Below, one piece after another: positions 8,063 through 15,775 of a DNA stretch of 64,000 bases. The position numbers were made by a program, and so were the translations under genes. Source of the stretch: Acetivibrio alkalicellulosi (GTDB taxonomy: Bacteria; Bacillota; Clostridia; Acetivibrionales; Acetivibrionaceae); NCBI GenBank assembly GCA_008125075.1, contig VLTH01000003.1, positions 394,618 to 458,617 of the forward strand, in the 5' to 3' direction. Below the pieces are notes generated by a model. It was not told the DNA's origin. It was given only the letters and a program-made list of their open reading frames with translations, and searched no databases. How positions within the stretch are numbered: position 1 is the stretch's first letter; the number at the start of each line of letters is the position of its first letter.

Positions 8063-8617
8063 ATATTAAGGGTAATATCAGGAACTGCAAAAGGGCATAA
8101 ACTAAAAACTGTTAGAGGGAGTACAACAAGACCTACTTCTGACAGAGTTAAGGAATCGATTTTTAATATAATTTCAGGAATTATAGTAGGGAAAAAAGTG
8201 CTTGATATGTATTCTGGAACAGGTAACTTAGGGATAGAGGCATTGAGCAGAGGTTCTGAATTTGCAGTTTTTATTGATAAAAGTAAAGAGTGTTCCGATA
8301 TAATACATGATAATCTTTTACGTACAAAGCTTATTGATAAAGCTCTTATTATAACATCTGATGCTTTTTTTGCCTTAAACAAAATATCAAAAGATAGGAG
8401 AAAATTTGATATAATATTTTTAGATCCTCCATATAATAAAAATCTTGTAGAAGAAACTTTAAATTGTTTAGTACAAAGTGATATAATAGAATCTGGTGGA
8501 GTAATTATAGCTGAGCATGATTTTATCGATGAAGTTCCAAAAGAAGTTGGATTTTTAACAAGGTTTAGACAACAGAAGTATGGCGATACCATTGTATCCT
8601 TTTACAGAGAATTATAG
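8063..8617 (+). CDS. rsmD: 16S rRNA (guanine966-N2)-methyltransferase, non-canonical start
   Basis: SAM-dependent methyltransferase acting on G966 of 16S rRNA. The frame reads (I)LRVISGTAKGHKL, TRPTSDRVKESIFNII, the SAM motif LDMYSGTGNLGIEALSRG and the catalytic DPPY. The family N-terminus is M-R-V-I-S-G, so the gene must begin near 8063. No ATG, GTG or TTG is in frame there: an in-frame stop is at 8042, the GGAGG site is at 8050-8054, and the first candidate at good spacing is ATA (8063). The first conventional start, ATG 8198, would delete 45 conserved residues. coaD follows by 35 bases, as in most Firmicutes. Confidence 0.9.
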   Translation: MLRVISGTAKGHKLKTVRGSTTRPTSDRVKESIFNIISGIIVGKKVLDMYSGTGNLGIEALSRGSEFAVFIDKSKECSDIIHDNLLRTKLIDKALIITSDAFFALNKISKDRRKFDIIFLDPPYNKNLVEETLNCLVQSDIIESGGVIIAEHDFIDEVPKEVGFLTRFRQQKYGDTIVSFYREL

Positions 8618-8652
8618 TTATCACAAATTAATAACAGTTAGAAGGTAATAAA

Positions 8653-9138
8653 GTGAAAATATATGTATATCCAGGAAGTTTTGATCCTGTAACAAATGGC
8701 CATTTAGATATTATTCAGAGGGCATCAAAATTGTGCGATAAGTTAATAGTGGCAGTTTTGGTTAATAGTAGCAAGAAACCATCTTTCTCACTAATGGAGA
8801 GGGTAGAGTTATTAGAATGTGCATTAAAAGACATACGTAATGTTGAAATTGAGAGTTTTACAGGACTTTTAATAGATTTTATGAAAGAGAAAAGGGCTTC
8901 AGTTATTATTAAAGGTCTAAGAGCAGTATCTGATTTTGAATATGAGCTTCAAATGGCTTTACTCAATAAAAAACTTGATTTGGACATAGAGACTTTATTT
9001 ATGATGACAAATATTAATTACTCATTTTTAAGCTCTAGTTCTGTTAAGGAACTAGCAAGAAATAATGGCAATATTGATGGTCTTATTCCAGATTGTATAA
9101 AAGACAAAGTAATGGAGAAATTTAAATTGCACCACTAG
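8653..9138 (+). CDS. coaD: Phosphopantetheine adenylyltransferase
   Basis: Fourth enzyme of coenzyme A synthesis, which joins 4'-phosphopantetheine and ATP to give dephospho-CoA. The nucleotidyltransferase motif [13 protein letters not shown] is at residues 8-20 with the (T/H)xGH signature as [18 protein letters not shown] and the C-terminal SSSSVKELA are family blocks. The 161-residue length is standard. The start is GTG with AGAAGG upstream. It probably shares the transcript of rsmD. Confidence 0.97.
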   Translation: MKIYVYPGSFDPVTNGHLDIIQRASKLCDKLIVAVLVNSSKKPSFSLMERVELLECALKDIRNVEIESFTGLLIDFMKEKRASVIIKGLRAVSDFEYELQMALLNKKLDLDIETLFMMTNINYSFLSSSSVKELARNNGNIDGLIPDCIKDKVMEKFKLHH

Positions 9139-9145
9139 CTTTTTG

Positions 9146-9237
9146 GAATGATGAGGATATAACTTCCACTGCTATTTTACCACAGGCCGTATTTGTTACA
9201 AAATAGGCTACATCAAAAGGAGAAGTGATGTTCAATA
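9146..9237 (-). repeat. Family 1 palindromic repeat, diverged, minus orientation
   Basis: Read on the minus strand it begins AAGGAATATTGAAC, has the centre GCCTATTTTG...CAAATACGGCC, and ends AAAATAGCAGTGGAAGTTATA. These blocks are in the order of the 7767-7966 copies. It sits between coaD and the coiled-coil gene. Confidence 0.65.
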
Positions 9238-9281
9238 TTCCTTAATTAAAAGATAAAAATAAAGTTTGGGAGGGATTGAAA

Positions 9282-9719
9282 ATGGAGATACTTGCTATTT
9301 TAGAGACGTTAGAGGATCTTATTGAAAAGAGTGTAAGTGTACCTTTTTCAGGCAAGTGCATGGTTGATAAAGAAGAAATTCATGAAATTATTAAAGAAAT
9401 AAGATTAAAGCTTCCTGACGATCTTAAACAGGCAAAGTGGGTAAAGGAAGAGAGACAGAGGATTCTTTTAGAAGCCCAGAAAGAAGCTAACGATATTGTA
9501 AAAGATGCAGAGAATCAGATTTCAGCTTTAGTAGACGAACATGAAATAACAAAAAAAGCATATGACCAGTCTAATGAAATTATATCTAATGCTCAAAAGA
9601 ATGCTAAGGAGATAAGACTTGGTACAAAGGAATATGCCGACAGTGTTTTAAACAAGGTTGAAGAAATCTTAGGAGAAACACTTGAAGTAATAAAGGCAAA
9701 TAGAAAAGAGTTAAAATAA
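9282..9719 (+). CDS. Small coiled-coil protein near coaD
   Basis: A 145-residue, charged, almost wholly helical protein without membrane segments. Residues about 50-145 form a coiled coil rich in Ala, Glu and Lys (EAQKEANDIVKDAE, NAQKNAKEIRLGTKEYAD) resembling DivIVA or the stalk of ATP synthase subunit b. Homologues beside coaD in clostridia are often labelled ATPase without evidence. ATG 9282 is preferred over TTG 9276 because the GGGAGGG site spaces better. A role in cell-pole or division scaffolding would be a guess. Confidence 0.75.
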   Translation: MEILAILETLEDLIEKSVSVPFSGKCMVDKEEIHEIIKEIRLKLPDDLKQAKWVKEERQRILLEAQKEANDIVKDAENQISALVDEHEITKKAYDQSNEIISNAQKNAKEIRLGTKEYADSVLNKVEEILGETLEVIKANRKELK

Positions 9720-9749
9720 GAGTTTTATATTAATCATAGATGGATTGTT

Positions 9750-9775
9750 TTTGCATTTTTTCTGATGCAAATTTA
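9750..9775. terminator. Weak terminator between convergent genes
   Basis: The stem TTTGCAT / ATGCAAA (9750-9756 and 9765-9771) has T-rich surroundings and lies between the coiled-coil gene and the convergent gene at 9783. Confidence 0.45.
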
Positions 9776-9782
9776 TAAAGTT

Positions 9783-10298
9783 TTAAGGGTGTATTTCAAA
9801 GTCTAAATTTTTTAACAGTGTATCTGTATTAGCGTTAAAGGAATAAAAAAGCGGTCTTTTTTTGTGATCAAGAACAAGTAAATAGGGAGAGGTATCTTCT
9901 TTAGGAAATACAATATAAATTTCGCTTAAAATATCATCTAGCCATTGATTTTTAACAGCCAGGGAAGGTTGCAAAGGTATTTTGATAATGTAACCTTTGT
10001 CTGGAATTGCACTTACCTTTGGGTACATTCCAGTAATTGTTTTAAGATATTCTATAGACTCATTATAAGTAATCTGATTTGCTGGTAGTTGTTTTATTAC
10101 TTGACCTTTATCTATATCAAAAATTTCAACATAATTGTTTTCCTCAGGGGAAACAATTGCAAAAGTCATAAAAGCCACTTTGTATTCTTCTTTCATGCCT
10201 ATATTTTGAAAATGATTAATAATAGCAAATATTGAACAAAACAACATAACTAGAGATACAGATATTTTAATTTGCTGTTTGTTAATTTTAAACATCAT
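9783..10298 (-). CDS. Single-pass exported protein of unknown function
   Basis: A 171-residue protein with an N-terminal anchor (about residues 10-28) and an extracytoplasmic domain of mixed charge. I recognise no family or catalytic motif. ACAGGAGGTGAAATG gives a strong ribosome site before the ATG. It is 78 bases downstream of ylbJ on the same strand, so a shared transcript and a link to sporulation are possible but not shown. Confidence 0.6.
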   Translation of the reverse strand: MMFKINKQQIKISVSLVMLFCSIFAIINHFQNIGMKEEYKVAFMTFAIVSPEENNYVEIFDIDKGQVIKQLPANQITYNESIEYLKTITGMYPKVSAIPDKGYIIKIPLQPSLAVKNQWLDDILSEIYIVFPKEDTSPYLLVLDHKKRPLFYSFNANTDTLLKNLDFEIHP

Positions 10299-10376
10299 TT
10301 CACCTCCTGTACTTATTTATTAAGTGAGTTAAGTTTTTATTCCATATTTTTTATAAATAAGAGTAAAACAACTAAG

Positions 10377-11642
10377 TTACAATTGCTTATTTCTAAATAT
10401 AAGTATTACAAACAAAGACATAAAAGCCATAAAAACAATAAGAAAAATAGATATCATCACGTTATAACATGAGATAAAAAAGTATTGATGCCAGTTTAGC
10501 TGGTAGGAGGAGTCTATTATTCTAAAAACAGGCTGGCTACCAGAGGGGACAATGTCCAGCAGTTTTATTGCAATGAAGATATAAATTGCAGAGAGTATAC
10601 CTTGAAGGAATTTACCAAAGAGATAAGGTTTTATACTTATGTCTGTTTTGCTTATTATGCTGTAAACCTGTGAGTGTATACAAATACCAGCCCAACCCAT
10701 TATCATACTTACAGACATGAGTTTATAGAGTAGTGGAACATTGGCATTGCTGGCTAAGTAAGTACCAGTTGTTATTTCAAAAAAACCGCTTAGAAGGGCA
10801 TTTATTAAATCTTTGTCTATCCCTAAAATAAATGAAATAACTTTTGAAATAGATAAAAAAATACCTATGTTGTTTAAAATATTTATTATAACAGAAAAAA
10901 GAATAATGAATCCACCTATTGTTATCATTATACCAATTGAGTTTTTAATTGCATCACCTATCATTTCACCAGGATTAATGGCTACTTCCACATTGCTAGT
11001 GATACTATTTTTAAATTTCATTAGAAGGTCTCTTTTGTATTCAGTTTTTCTAGACCCTCTTTCTTTACCATAAAATCGAAATAACACTCCTACAGTAAGG
11101 CTTGCTAATATATGGCAGCTAAGAAGCAAAAGTCCTAGGCCAGGCGCCTTAAACATACCTACAGCAACAGCCCCTACTATAAAAAGGGGGCCTGAATTGT
11201 TTGTAAAGGCAAGTAGTCTTTCAGCTTCATATTTAGAAAGAAGCTTTTTTTCTCTCATGCTTACTGTTATCCTTGCACCAACAGGGTATCCGCTGGTTAA
11301 TCCCATAGCTAGGGCAAATGAACCACTTCCAGGCACATTGAAAAGTGGACGCATTATAGGCTCTAACAGTATACCTATAGATTTAATAAAACCTGTTTTA
11401 CTGAGGATTTCTGATGCGACAAAAAAAGGAAATAGCGATGGAAATACAACCTTTAAGAAAAGGGTTAATCCATTATGAGCTGATTGTACAGAAGAGTTTG
11501 AATAAACAACAAGTAATAATATAAAAACAACACATACTATAGGAAAGAAAAAGGATTTTATATAAATTATATATGAAGTTTTACCTAAAAAAAAGAATAT
11601 AATTAGTGATGACAATATTATAATAAAAATGTATAAATCCAT
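10377..11642 (-). CDS. ylbJ: Sporulation integral membrane protein YlbJ
   Basis: Polytopic membrane protein of 421 residues with about ten hydrophobic segments and the nucleoside-recognition (Gate) fold shared with SpoVB-independent sporulation transporters and nucleoside permeases. LTSGYPVGARI and TNNSGPLFIVGAVAVGM are characteristic blocks. In Bacillus, ylbJ is close to coaD and rsmD and is expressed in the mother cell under sigma E; the neighbourhood here is the same apart from the inverted strand. A weak AGGTG site precedes the ATG. Confidence 0.9.
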   Translation of the reverse strand: MDLYIFIIILSSLIIFFFLGKTSYIIYIKSFFFPIVCVVFILLLVVYSNSSVQSAHNGLTLFLKVVFPSLFPFFVASEILSKTGFIKSIGILLEPIMRPLFNVPGSGSFALAMGLTSGYPVGARITVSMREKKLLSKYEAERLLAFTNNSGPLFIVGAVAVGMFKAPGLGLLLLSCHILASLTVGVLFRFYGKERGSRKTEYKRDLLMKFKNSITSNVEVAINPGEMIGDAIKNSIGIMITIGGFIILFSVIINILNNIGIFLSISKVISFILGIDKDLINALLSGFFEITTGTYLASNANVPLLYKLMSVSMIMGWAGICIHSQVYSIISKTDISIKPYLFGKFLQGILSAIYIFIAIKLLDIVPSGSQPVFRIIDSSYQLNWHQYFFISCYNVMISIFLIVFMAFMSLFVILIFRNKQL

Positions 11643-11755
11643 GTGACACCTAGTAAAAAATAAGTTTCTACTAGGATTGTATTAAATTTTTCTTTGAATA
11701 TTCCATTTATCTTGTATTTAATCTTGAAGATGACTACTTGCGCATTGTTGCCATA

Positions 11756-11764
11756 TGATATAAT
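11756..11764 (+). promoter_or_regulatory. Extended -10 promoter of the LOR-family gene
   Basis: TGATATAAT is an extended -10 element with TATAAT at 11759-11764. No good -35 box is visible; TTGCGC at 11738 is only 15 bases away. Confidence 0.5.
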
Positions 11765-11803
11765 AGAAGAATGTAAATACCATATAAAAACGGAGGTTGA
11801 ACT

Positions 11804-12283
11804 ATGAGATATATAGTTAGACAAAAGATTTTTTCGTTAAGGGATAGCTTTACAATTAAAGATGAATTTGAAAATGATGTTTACATTGTAAAAAGTCAGC
11901 TTTTATCATTTGGTAATAAGCTTAGAATTTTTGATACACAGGAAAATGAGTTGTGTTTTATTGAGCAGCAACTTTTTAGGCTGATGGCAGAGTACAACAT
12001 TTATACAGAAGGTGAGCTCAGTGCTACCGTTAAGAAAAAGTTTGCACTATTTAAAAATGATTTTGATATTACATCTTCAAAAGGACAGTATTATGTTGAT
12101 GGCAGTCTTTTTGCATATGAATTCAATATATATAAAGATGGTAAGTTGGTTGGAAGTGTTTCAAAAAAGTATTTTTCTTTTAGTGACACATATGGAGTTG
12201 AAATAAATGATGAGGAGGATCAACTGTTAATACTGGCACTGGTAATTGTTATTGATATGGTATGCCATAATAATAAAAACTGA
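11804..12283 (+). CDS. LURP-one-related (LOR/YxjI) family protein
   Basis: A 159-residue protein that fits the tubby-like LOR/YxjI fold: short strands with the pattern FSLRDSFTIKDEFENDVYIV, then KLRIFD and KYFSFSDTYGVEI, and a C-terminal hydrophobic helix (LLILALVIVIDMVCH). The cellular role of bacterial LOR proteins is unknown; membrane-lipid or scramblase-like roles have been proposed for relatives. It is monocistronic, with AAACGGAGG ahead of the ATG. Confidence 0.75.
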   Translation: MRYIVRQKIFSLRDSFTIKDEFENDVYIVKSQLLSFGNKLRIFDTQENELCFIEQQLFRLMAEYNIYTEGELSATVKKKFALFKNDFDITSSKGQYYVDGSLFAYEFNIYKDGKLVGSVSKKYFSFSDTYGVEINDEEDQLLILALVIVIDMVCHNNKN

Positions 12284-12382
12284 AAAATACATTATATTAC
12301 TGTAAAAAAACAGAGGATTTCTTCGATAAATGTAGAATATAAATAATAATCATTAGTCAAAATATACGGTGAGGTTATCAAA

Positions 12383-13558
12383 GTGGCTAACTTAAAAGTC
12401 GATATTTCAAATTTGGACAGAATAATAAAAAAAACTGTTGAAGCCATTAATGACAGTAAGTCAGAATTATATGATATAGCAGAAGGTGCAAGAAGCGAAT
12501 GTAAAAGTCTTGAACAAGAGCTTGATGAATTAAAAAAACTTGCTCAGGAAACTATGGAAAAGGTAAGTTTTCTTGAGGTTGAACTAAAAGAAAGTAAAAA
12601 AGAACTAATGATAGTAAGTAAAAATCACGATAAATATTCTGAAGCACAAATTAAAAAAGCATATGAGAAAGCCGACAGATTGCGAATGGATCTTTTGATT
12701 AAGAAGGAGCAGGAGCAGTACTACATAAAAAGAAGGAATGACTTGGAAATACGACTAAATGAATCTTATAAAACGGTTAAAAAAGCAGATAATCTTATTT
12801 CGCATATTGGAGTATCTTTAGGATATTTAACTGGAGATTTAAATGATGTAAGTGAGCAGCTTGAAGATATTCAGCAAAGACAGATGCTTGGTATTAAAGT
12901 AATAAAAGCTCAAGAAGAAGAGCGACAAAGAGTAGCAAGGGATATACATGATGGACCAGCTCAGTCTATGTCAAACATTGTTCTTAAAGCAGAAATATGT
13001 GAGAGATTGGTAGAATCTGAGCCGGACAAAGTTAAAAGTGAGCTGAAACTTTTAAAATCAGTAGTAAGGGAGACACTTCAAGATATAAGAAGGATAATTT
13101 ATAATTTAAGACCAATGTCACTAGATGACTTAGGCTTAATACCAACACTTCAAAGGTATATTACAACATATCAGGAAGAATCGGGAACGAAGGTTTCGTT
13201 TAAAACAAGAGGATTTTTTGAAGATATAAAGCCTATGATTTCCTTGACAGTTTTCAGGCTTGTTCAAGAAGCTATCAACAATATAAAAAAACATGCTCAA
13301 GCTAATAATGTAACAATAAACCTTGAAACAAATAATAAGGAACTCAAACTTATTATATTTGATGATGGAAGGGGCTTTGACACAAGTATCTTAACAATAA
13401 ACAGCGATAATACAGATAGTGGTTTTGGACTTTTTAGTATGAGAGAGAGAGTAGAACTATTAGATGGAAAGTTTGAAATTCAATCTAATTTAGGTAATGG
13501 GACGAGGCTTAATGTATTTGTGCCTTTAATTCTGGAAGAGGAGGTCTCAAATGGATAA
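12383..13558 (+). CDS. DegS-like soluble sensor histidine kinase
   Basis: Cytoplasmic two-component kinase of 391 residues with no membrane segment. Residues 1-165 are mostly coiled coil. The HisKA_3 dimerisation domain has ARDIHDGPAQ with the phosphorylatable His at residue 189, and the ATPase domain has the N box (EAINNIKKHA) and DDGRGFD. This is the DegS layout. The GTG start has GAGG eight bases upstream. It overlaps the response-regulator gene by 8 bases. The pair sits directly before the Tad pilus genes, which suggests but does not show that it controls them. Confidence 0.92.
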   Translation: MANLKVDISNLDRIIKKTVEAINDSKSELYDIAEGARSECKSLEQELDELKKLAQETMEKVSFLEVELKESKKELMIVSKNHDKYSEAQIKKAYEKADRLRMDLLIKKEQEQYYIKRRNDLEIRLNESYKTVKKADNLISHIGVSLGYLTGDLNDVSEQLEDIQQRQMLGIKVIKAQEEERQRVARDIHDGPAQSMSNIVLKAEICERLVESEPDKVKSELKLLKSVVRETLQDIRRIIYNLRPMSLDDLGLIPTLQRYITTYQEESGTKVSFKTRGFFEDIKPMISLTVFRLVQEAINNIKKHAQANNVTINLETNNKELKLIIFDDGRGFDTSILTINSDNTDSGFGLFSMRERVELLDGKFEIQSNLGNGTRLNVFVPLILEEEVSNG

Positions 13559-14207
13559 AATTCATGTTATAATTGCAGATGACCATACAATGGTAAGGCA
13601 AGGGCTTAAACAAATATTAGAACTAGAGAATGATATACTTGTTATAGCACAGGCCTCAAATGGAGAAGAAGCGGTAAGGTTATGTGAGGAGAATAAACCA
13701 GATATAATACTTATGGATATTAATATGCCAGGAATGAATGGTTTGCAAGCAATAAAGGAGATAAAAACAAAGGAAATCTCCTCTAGGGTAATTGTTCTAA
13801 CAATTCATGAAGATAGGGAGTATTTGTTTAAGACTTTGCAAATGGGAGCCGAAGGATACGTTTTAAAAGATTCAGAACCAAGTGTTTTGATTGATGCAAT
13901 AAGAAGTGTTAATAGTGGGCAGTCCTACATTCAGGCAAATATGACAAAAGAGCTTGTTAAAGAGTTTAATAGAGTTACACTCTATGATAAGGGAAAGAGC
14001 GAAGAAAATGGCTTAACTTCCAGAGAAATTGAGGTTTTAGAGTTAATAGCTCAGGGAATGATTAATAAAGAAATAGCCAAGACGCTTTATATTAGTGAGA
14101 AGACAGTTAAAAATCATGTGTCTAATATATTTAGAAAGCTTAATGTTTCAGATAGAACTCAGGCTGCTATATACGCATTTAAACACAATATCGCTGGCAA
14201 CATATAA
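13551..14207 (+). CDS. DegU-like NarL-family response regulator
   Basis: Receiver domain (residues 1-120) with acidic pocket Asp10/Asp11, phospho-acceptor Asp56 in LMDINMPG and Lys in VLKDSEP, followed by a LuxR-type helix-turn-helix (residues about 150-215, TSREIEVLELIAQGMINKEIA). It is the DNA-binding partner of the overlapping DegS-like kinase. DegU relatives control motility, exoenzymes and biofilm traits. The targets here are unknown; the Tad operon 200 bases downstream is the obvious candidate. Confidence 0.93.
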   Translation: MDKIHVIIADDHTMVRQGLKQILELENDILVIAQASNGEEAVRLCEENKPDIILMDINMPGMNGLQAIKEIKTKEISSRVIVLTIHEDREYLFKTLQMGAEGYVLKDSEPSVLIDAIRSVNSGQSYIQANMTKELVKEFNRVTLYDKGKSEENGLTSREIEVLELIAQGMINKEIAKTLYISEKTVKNHVSNIFRKLNVSDRTQAAIYAFKHNIAGNI

Positions 14208-14218
14208 GACCATTGCAA

Positions 14219-14250
14219 AGACCCTATCTTTTAGAAGATGGGGTTTTTTT
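14219..14250 (+). terminator. Terminator after the two-component pair
   Basis: The stem ACCCTATCTT / AAGATGGGGT has a short loop and a run of seven T. It separates the two-component genes from the pilin genes. Confidence 0.8.
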
Positions 14251-14413
14251 AATATCACCAGTTTTTTTATGGGACATATTCCTATATGACAATAGGAATA
14301 TATGTCTATCTAAATGGGTTCGATAGATGGATAGTAAAAAGCCTCTTTGGCATTTATAATAAAAATATAAGGTTTTTAAAAAGCCTTATAGACAAGGAGG
14401 TTTATCGCAAATT
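14251..14413 (+). promoter_or_regulatory. Leader region of the Tad pilus cluster
   Basis: It holds a hairpin TCTATC / GATAGA (14305-14327), a TATAAT at 14355-14360 with no matching -35 box, and a near-perfect palindrome (14367-14389, ATAAGG...CCTTAT) that ends ten bases before the ribosome site AAGGAGG. The palindrome could mask or present that site. I could not assign it to a riboswitch class. Confidence 0.4.
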
Positions 14414-14581
14414 ATGAGTATTTTGAAAAAATATAAATCTCTTTTCAAAAAGCAAAAAGGACAGGGACTTGTAGAGTACGCATTTATTATTATCTTTATT
14501 GCAATGGCAGCATTTTTTGCACTTGGCTATCTTGGAACATCTGTTATACATTTCTTTAATTACTTAATATCACTTTTGTAA
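14414..14581 (+). CDS. Flp-type pilin 1 (55 residues)
   Basis: Small Tad-pilus prepilin of 55 residues. A basic leader (MSILKKYKSLFKKQKGQG) is followed by LVEY and a hydrophobic helix, the Flp pattern in which the prepilin peptidase cuts after a Gly and Glu5 of the mature protein is conserved. It ends shortly after the helix, without the 18-residue tail found on pilins 2 and 3. AAGGAGG stands before the ATG. It could be a minor pilin. Confidence 0.85.
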   Translation: MSILKKYKSLFKKQKGQGLVEYAFIIIFIAMAAFFALGYLGTSVIHFFNYLISLL

Positions 14582-14713
14582 ATATACATTCAGAAGTACA
14601 AAGTTCACCATCATAAATGAAAAAAACCTTCAGATCATTGTAACAGCACATGTCTAAAAAGTACTTGTTGGAGGGAATATAACCAAAAATATTTGAAAGG
14701 TGGAAATTAAACG

Positions 14714-14902
14714 ATGAAAATGTATTTAAGTTATTTAAGAACACTTTTAGGAAGCAAAAAAGGACAGGGAATGGTTGAATATGGACTTATAATTTCATTA
14801 ATAGCAGTGGCATGTATAGCAGCATTATTGATTCTTGGGCCAACAATTGCAGATTTGTTTACTGAAGTGTCAGAGACAATTACAGGCGAGCCTACTCCTT
14901 GA
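14714..14902 (+). CDS. Flp-type pilin 2
   Basis: A 62-residue Flp prepilin with leader MKMYLSYLRTLLGSKKGQG, a cleavage region G-MVEYG, a hydrophobic helix and the tail VSETITGEPTP. It is nearly identical to pilin 3, differing at a handful of positions, so the two arose by recent duplication. GAAAGGTGG provides the ribosome site. It is probably a major pilus subunit, since duplicated small pilins are usually the abundant ones (inference). Confidence 0.92.
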   Translation: MKMYLSYLRTLLGSKKGQGMVEYGLIISLIAVACIAALLILGPTIADLFTEVSETITGEPTP

Positions 14903-14965
14903 TGATTTATTTAAAGGAATAATTGTTAAATTTTGATTGATAAAAAATGAAAGGTGGATTATTTA

Positions 14966-15157
14966 ATGATGAAAATGTATTTAAGTTATCTAAGGGCACT
15001 TATAGGAAGCAAAAAAGGACAGGGAATGGTTGAATATGGACTTATAATTTCATTAATAGCTGTGGCATGTATAGCAGCATTAATAATTCTTGGACCATCA
15101 ATTGCAGATTTATTTACTGAAGTGTCAGAGACAATTACAGGTGAGCCTACTCCTTAA
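14966..15157 (+). CDS. Flp-type pilin 3 (near copy of pilin 2)
   Basis: A 63-residue Flp prepilin. I set the start at the double ATG (14966/14969) because AAAGGTGG lies nine bases upstream and the sequence then matches pilin 2; a GTG at 14954 overlaps the ribosome site and is rejected. GQGMVEYGLII is the processing region, and the tail VSETITGEPTP is the same as in pilin 2. Its upstream AAAGGTGG block also resembles that of pilin 2, so the duplication included the leader. Confidence 0.92.
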   Translation: MMKMYLSYLRALIGSKKGQGMVEYGLIISLIAVACIAALIILGPSIADLFTEVSETITGEPTP

Positions 15158-15246
15158 TGATTAAAGTCATCGGCAATTTGTTACTCAAGTATCCGAATAC
15201 AATAGTAACTCCCAGTGACAATAAGTAAACCCTAAACTTTACTTGG

Positions 15247-15285
15247 GAAAATTACCCTATCTGTGTTCAGGTAGGGTAATTTTTT
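15247..15285 (+). terminator. Terminator after the pilin genes
   Basis: The stem ATTACCCTA / TAGGGTAAT, extended by A and T runs, ends in TTTTTT. It probably lets the three pilin genes be made in excess over the assembly genes downstream. Confidence 0.85.
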
Positions 15286-15306
15286 AAAGGGAAAGGTGTG
15301 TATTTA

Positions 15307-15705
15307 ATGTGTTTTAAAGAACTGCTAAGTAGTAAGAAGGGACAATCTATTGTAGAAACAGCTATGGTACTTCCTATTATTGTGATAATCTTGGCTGGAA
15401 TTATTGATTTTGGATTACTTTTTAATAATTATATGATAATAACAAATGCTTCAAGAGAAGCAGCTAGAAGTGCAGCTATAGGTGATGGGGATCTAGACAT
15501 AAATCTTCTGGTTGTAAATATGACTGGGACATTAGATCAATCTAAGATTACTACTACTATTTACCCCCCTGATAATTTGAGACGAAAGGGAGAAGAAGTG
15601 GTTATTACTATTGAGTATCAAAACACATTGATAACCCCTGTAATATCAGCCATAATTCCTAATCCTATATCCCTTGAGTCAAAAACCATAATGAGAATAG
15701 AATAA
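15307..15705 (+). CDS. TadE-like minor pilin
   Basis: A 132-residue protein with the TadE signature: KKGQSIVETAMVLPIIVIIL at the N-terminus (pseudopilin-type helix with conserved Glu) and NASREAARSAAIG after it, then a short beta-rich extracellular part. TadE-like pseudopilins are processed and needed for Flp pilus assembly. I chose ATG 15307 because GAAAGGTG lies upstream; GTG 15298 overlaps that site. It starts 22 bases after the terminator, so some read-through or a nearby promoter is needed. Confidence 0.88.
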   Translation: MCFKELLSSKKGQSIVETAMVLPIIVIILAGIIDFGLLFNNYMIITNASREAARSAAIGDGDLDINLLVVNMTGTLDQSKITTTIYPPDNLRRKGEEVVITIEYQNTLITPVISAIIPNPISLESKTIMRIE

Positions 15706-15775
15706 ATTTGTACTAAAAACACATTGTAGATATTTAAACACTATAAATGCATTAAAAATGAAGGGAACAATATTT

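Noticed and set aside
7957..8592. A 211-residue minus-strand protein
   Set aside because: It is antisense to rsmD, which has clear family motifs; the frame is a shadow.
8198..8617. A 139-residue rsmD starting at ATG 8198
   Set aside because: This start removes 45 conserved residues that are plainly encoded upstream.
10272..10472. A 66-residue plus-strand protein opposite ylbJ
   Set aside because: It overlaps the ends of two minus-strand genes, has low complexity (Asn and Lys) and no ribosome site.
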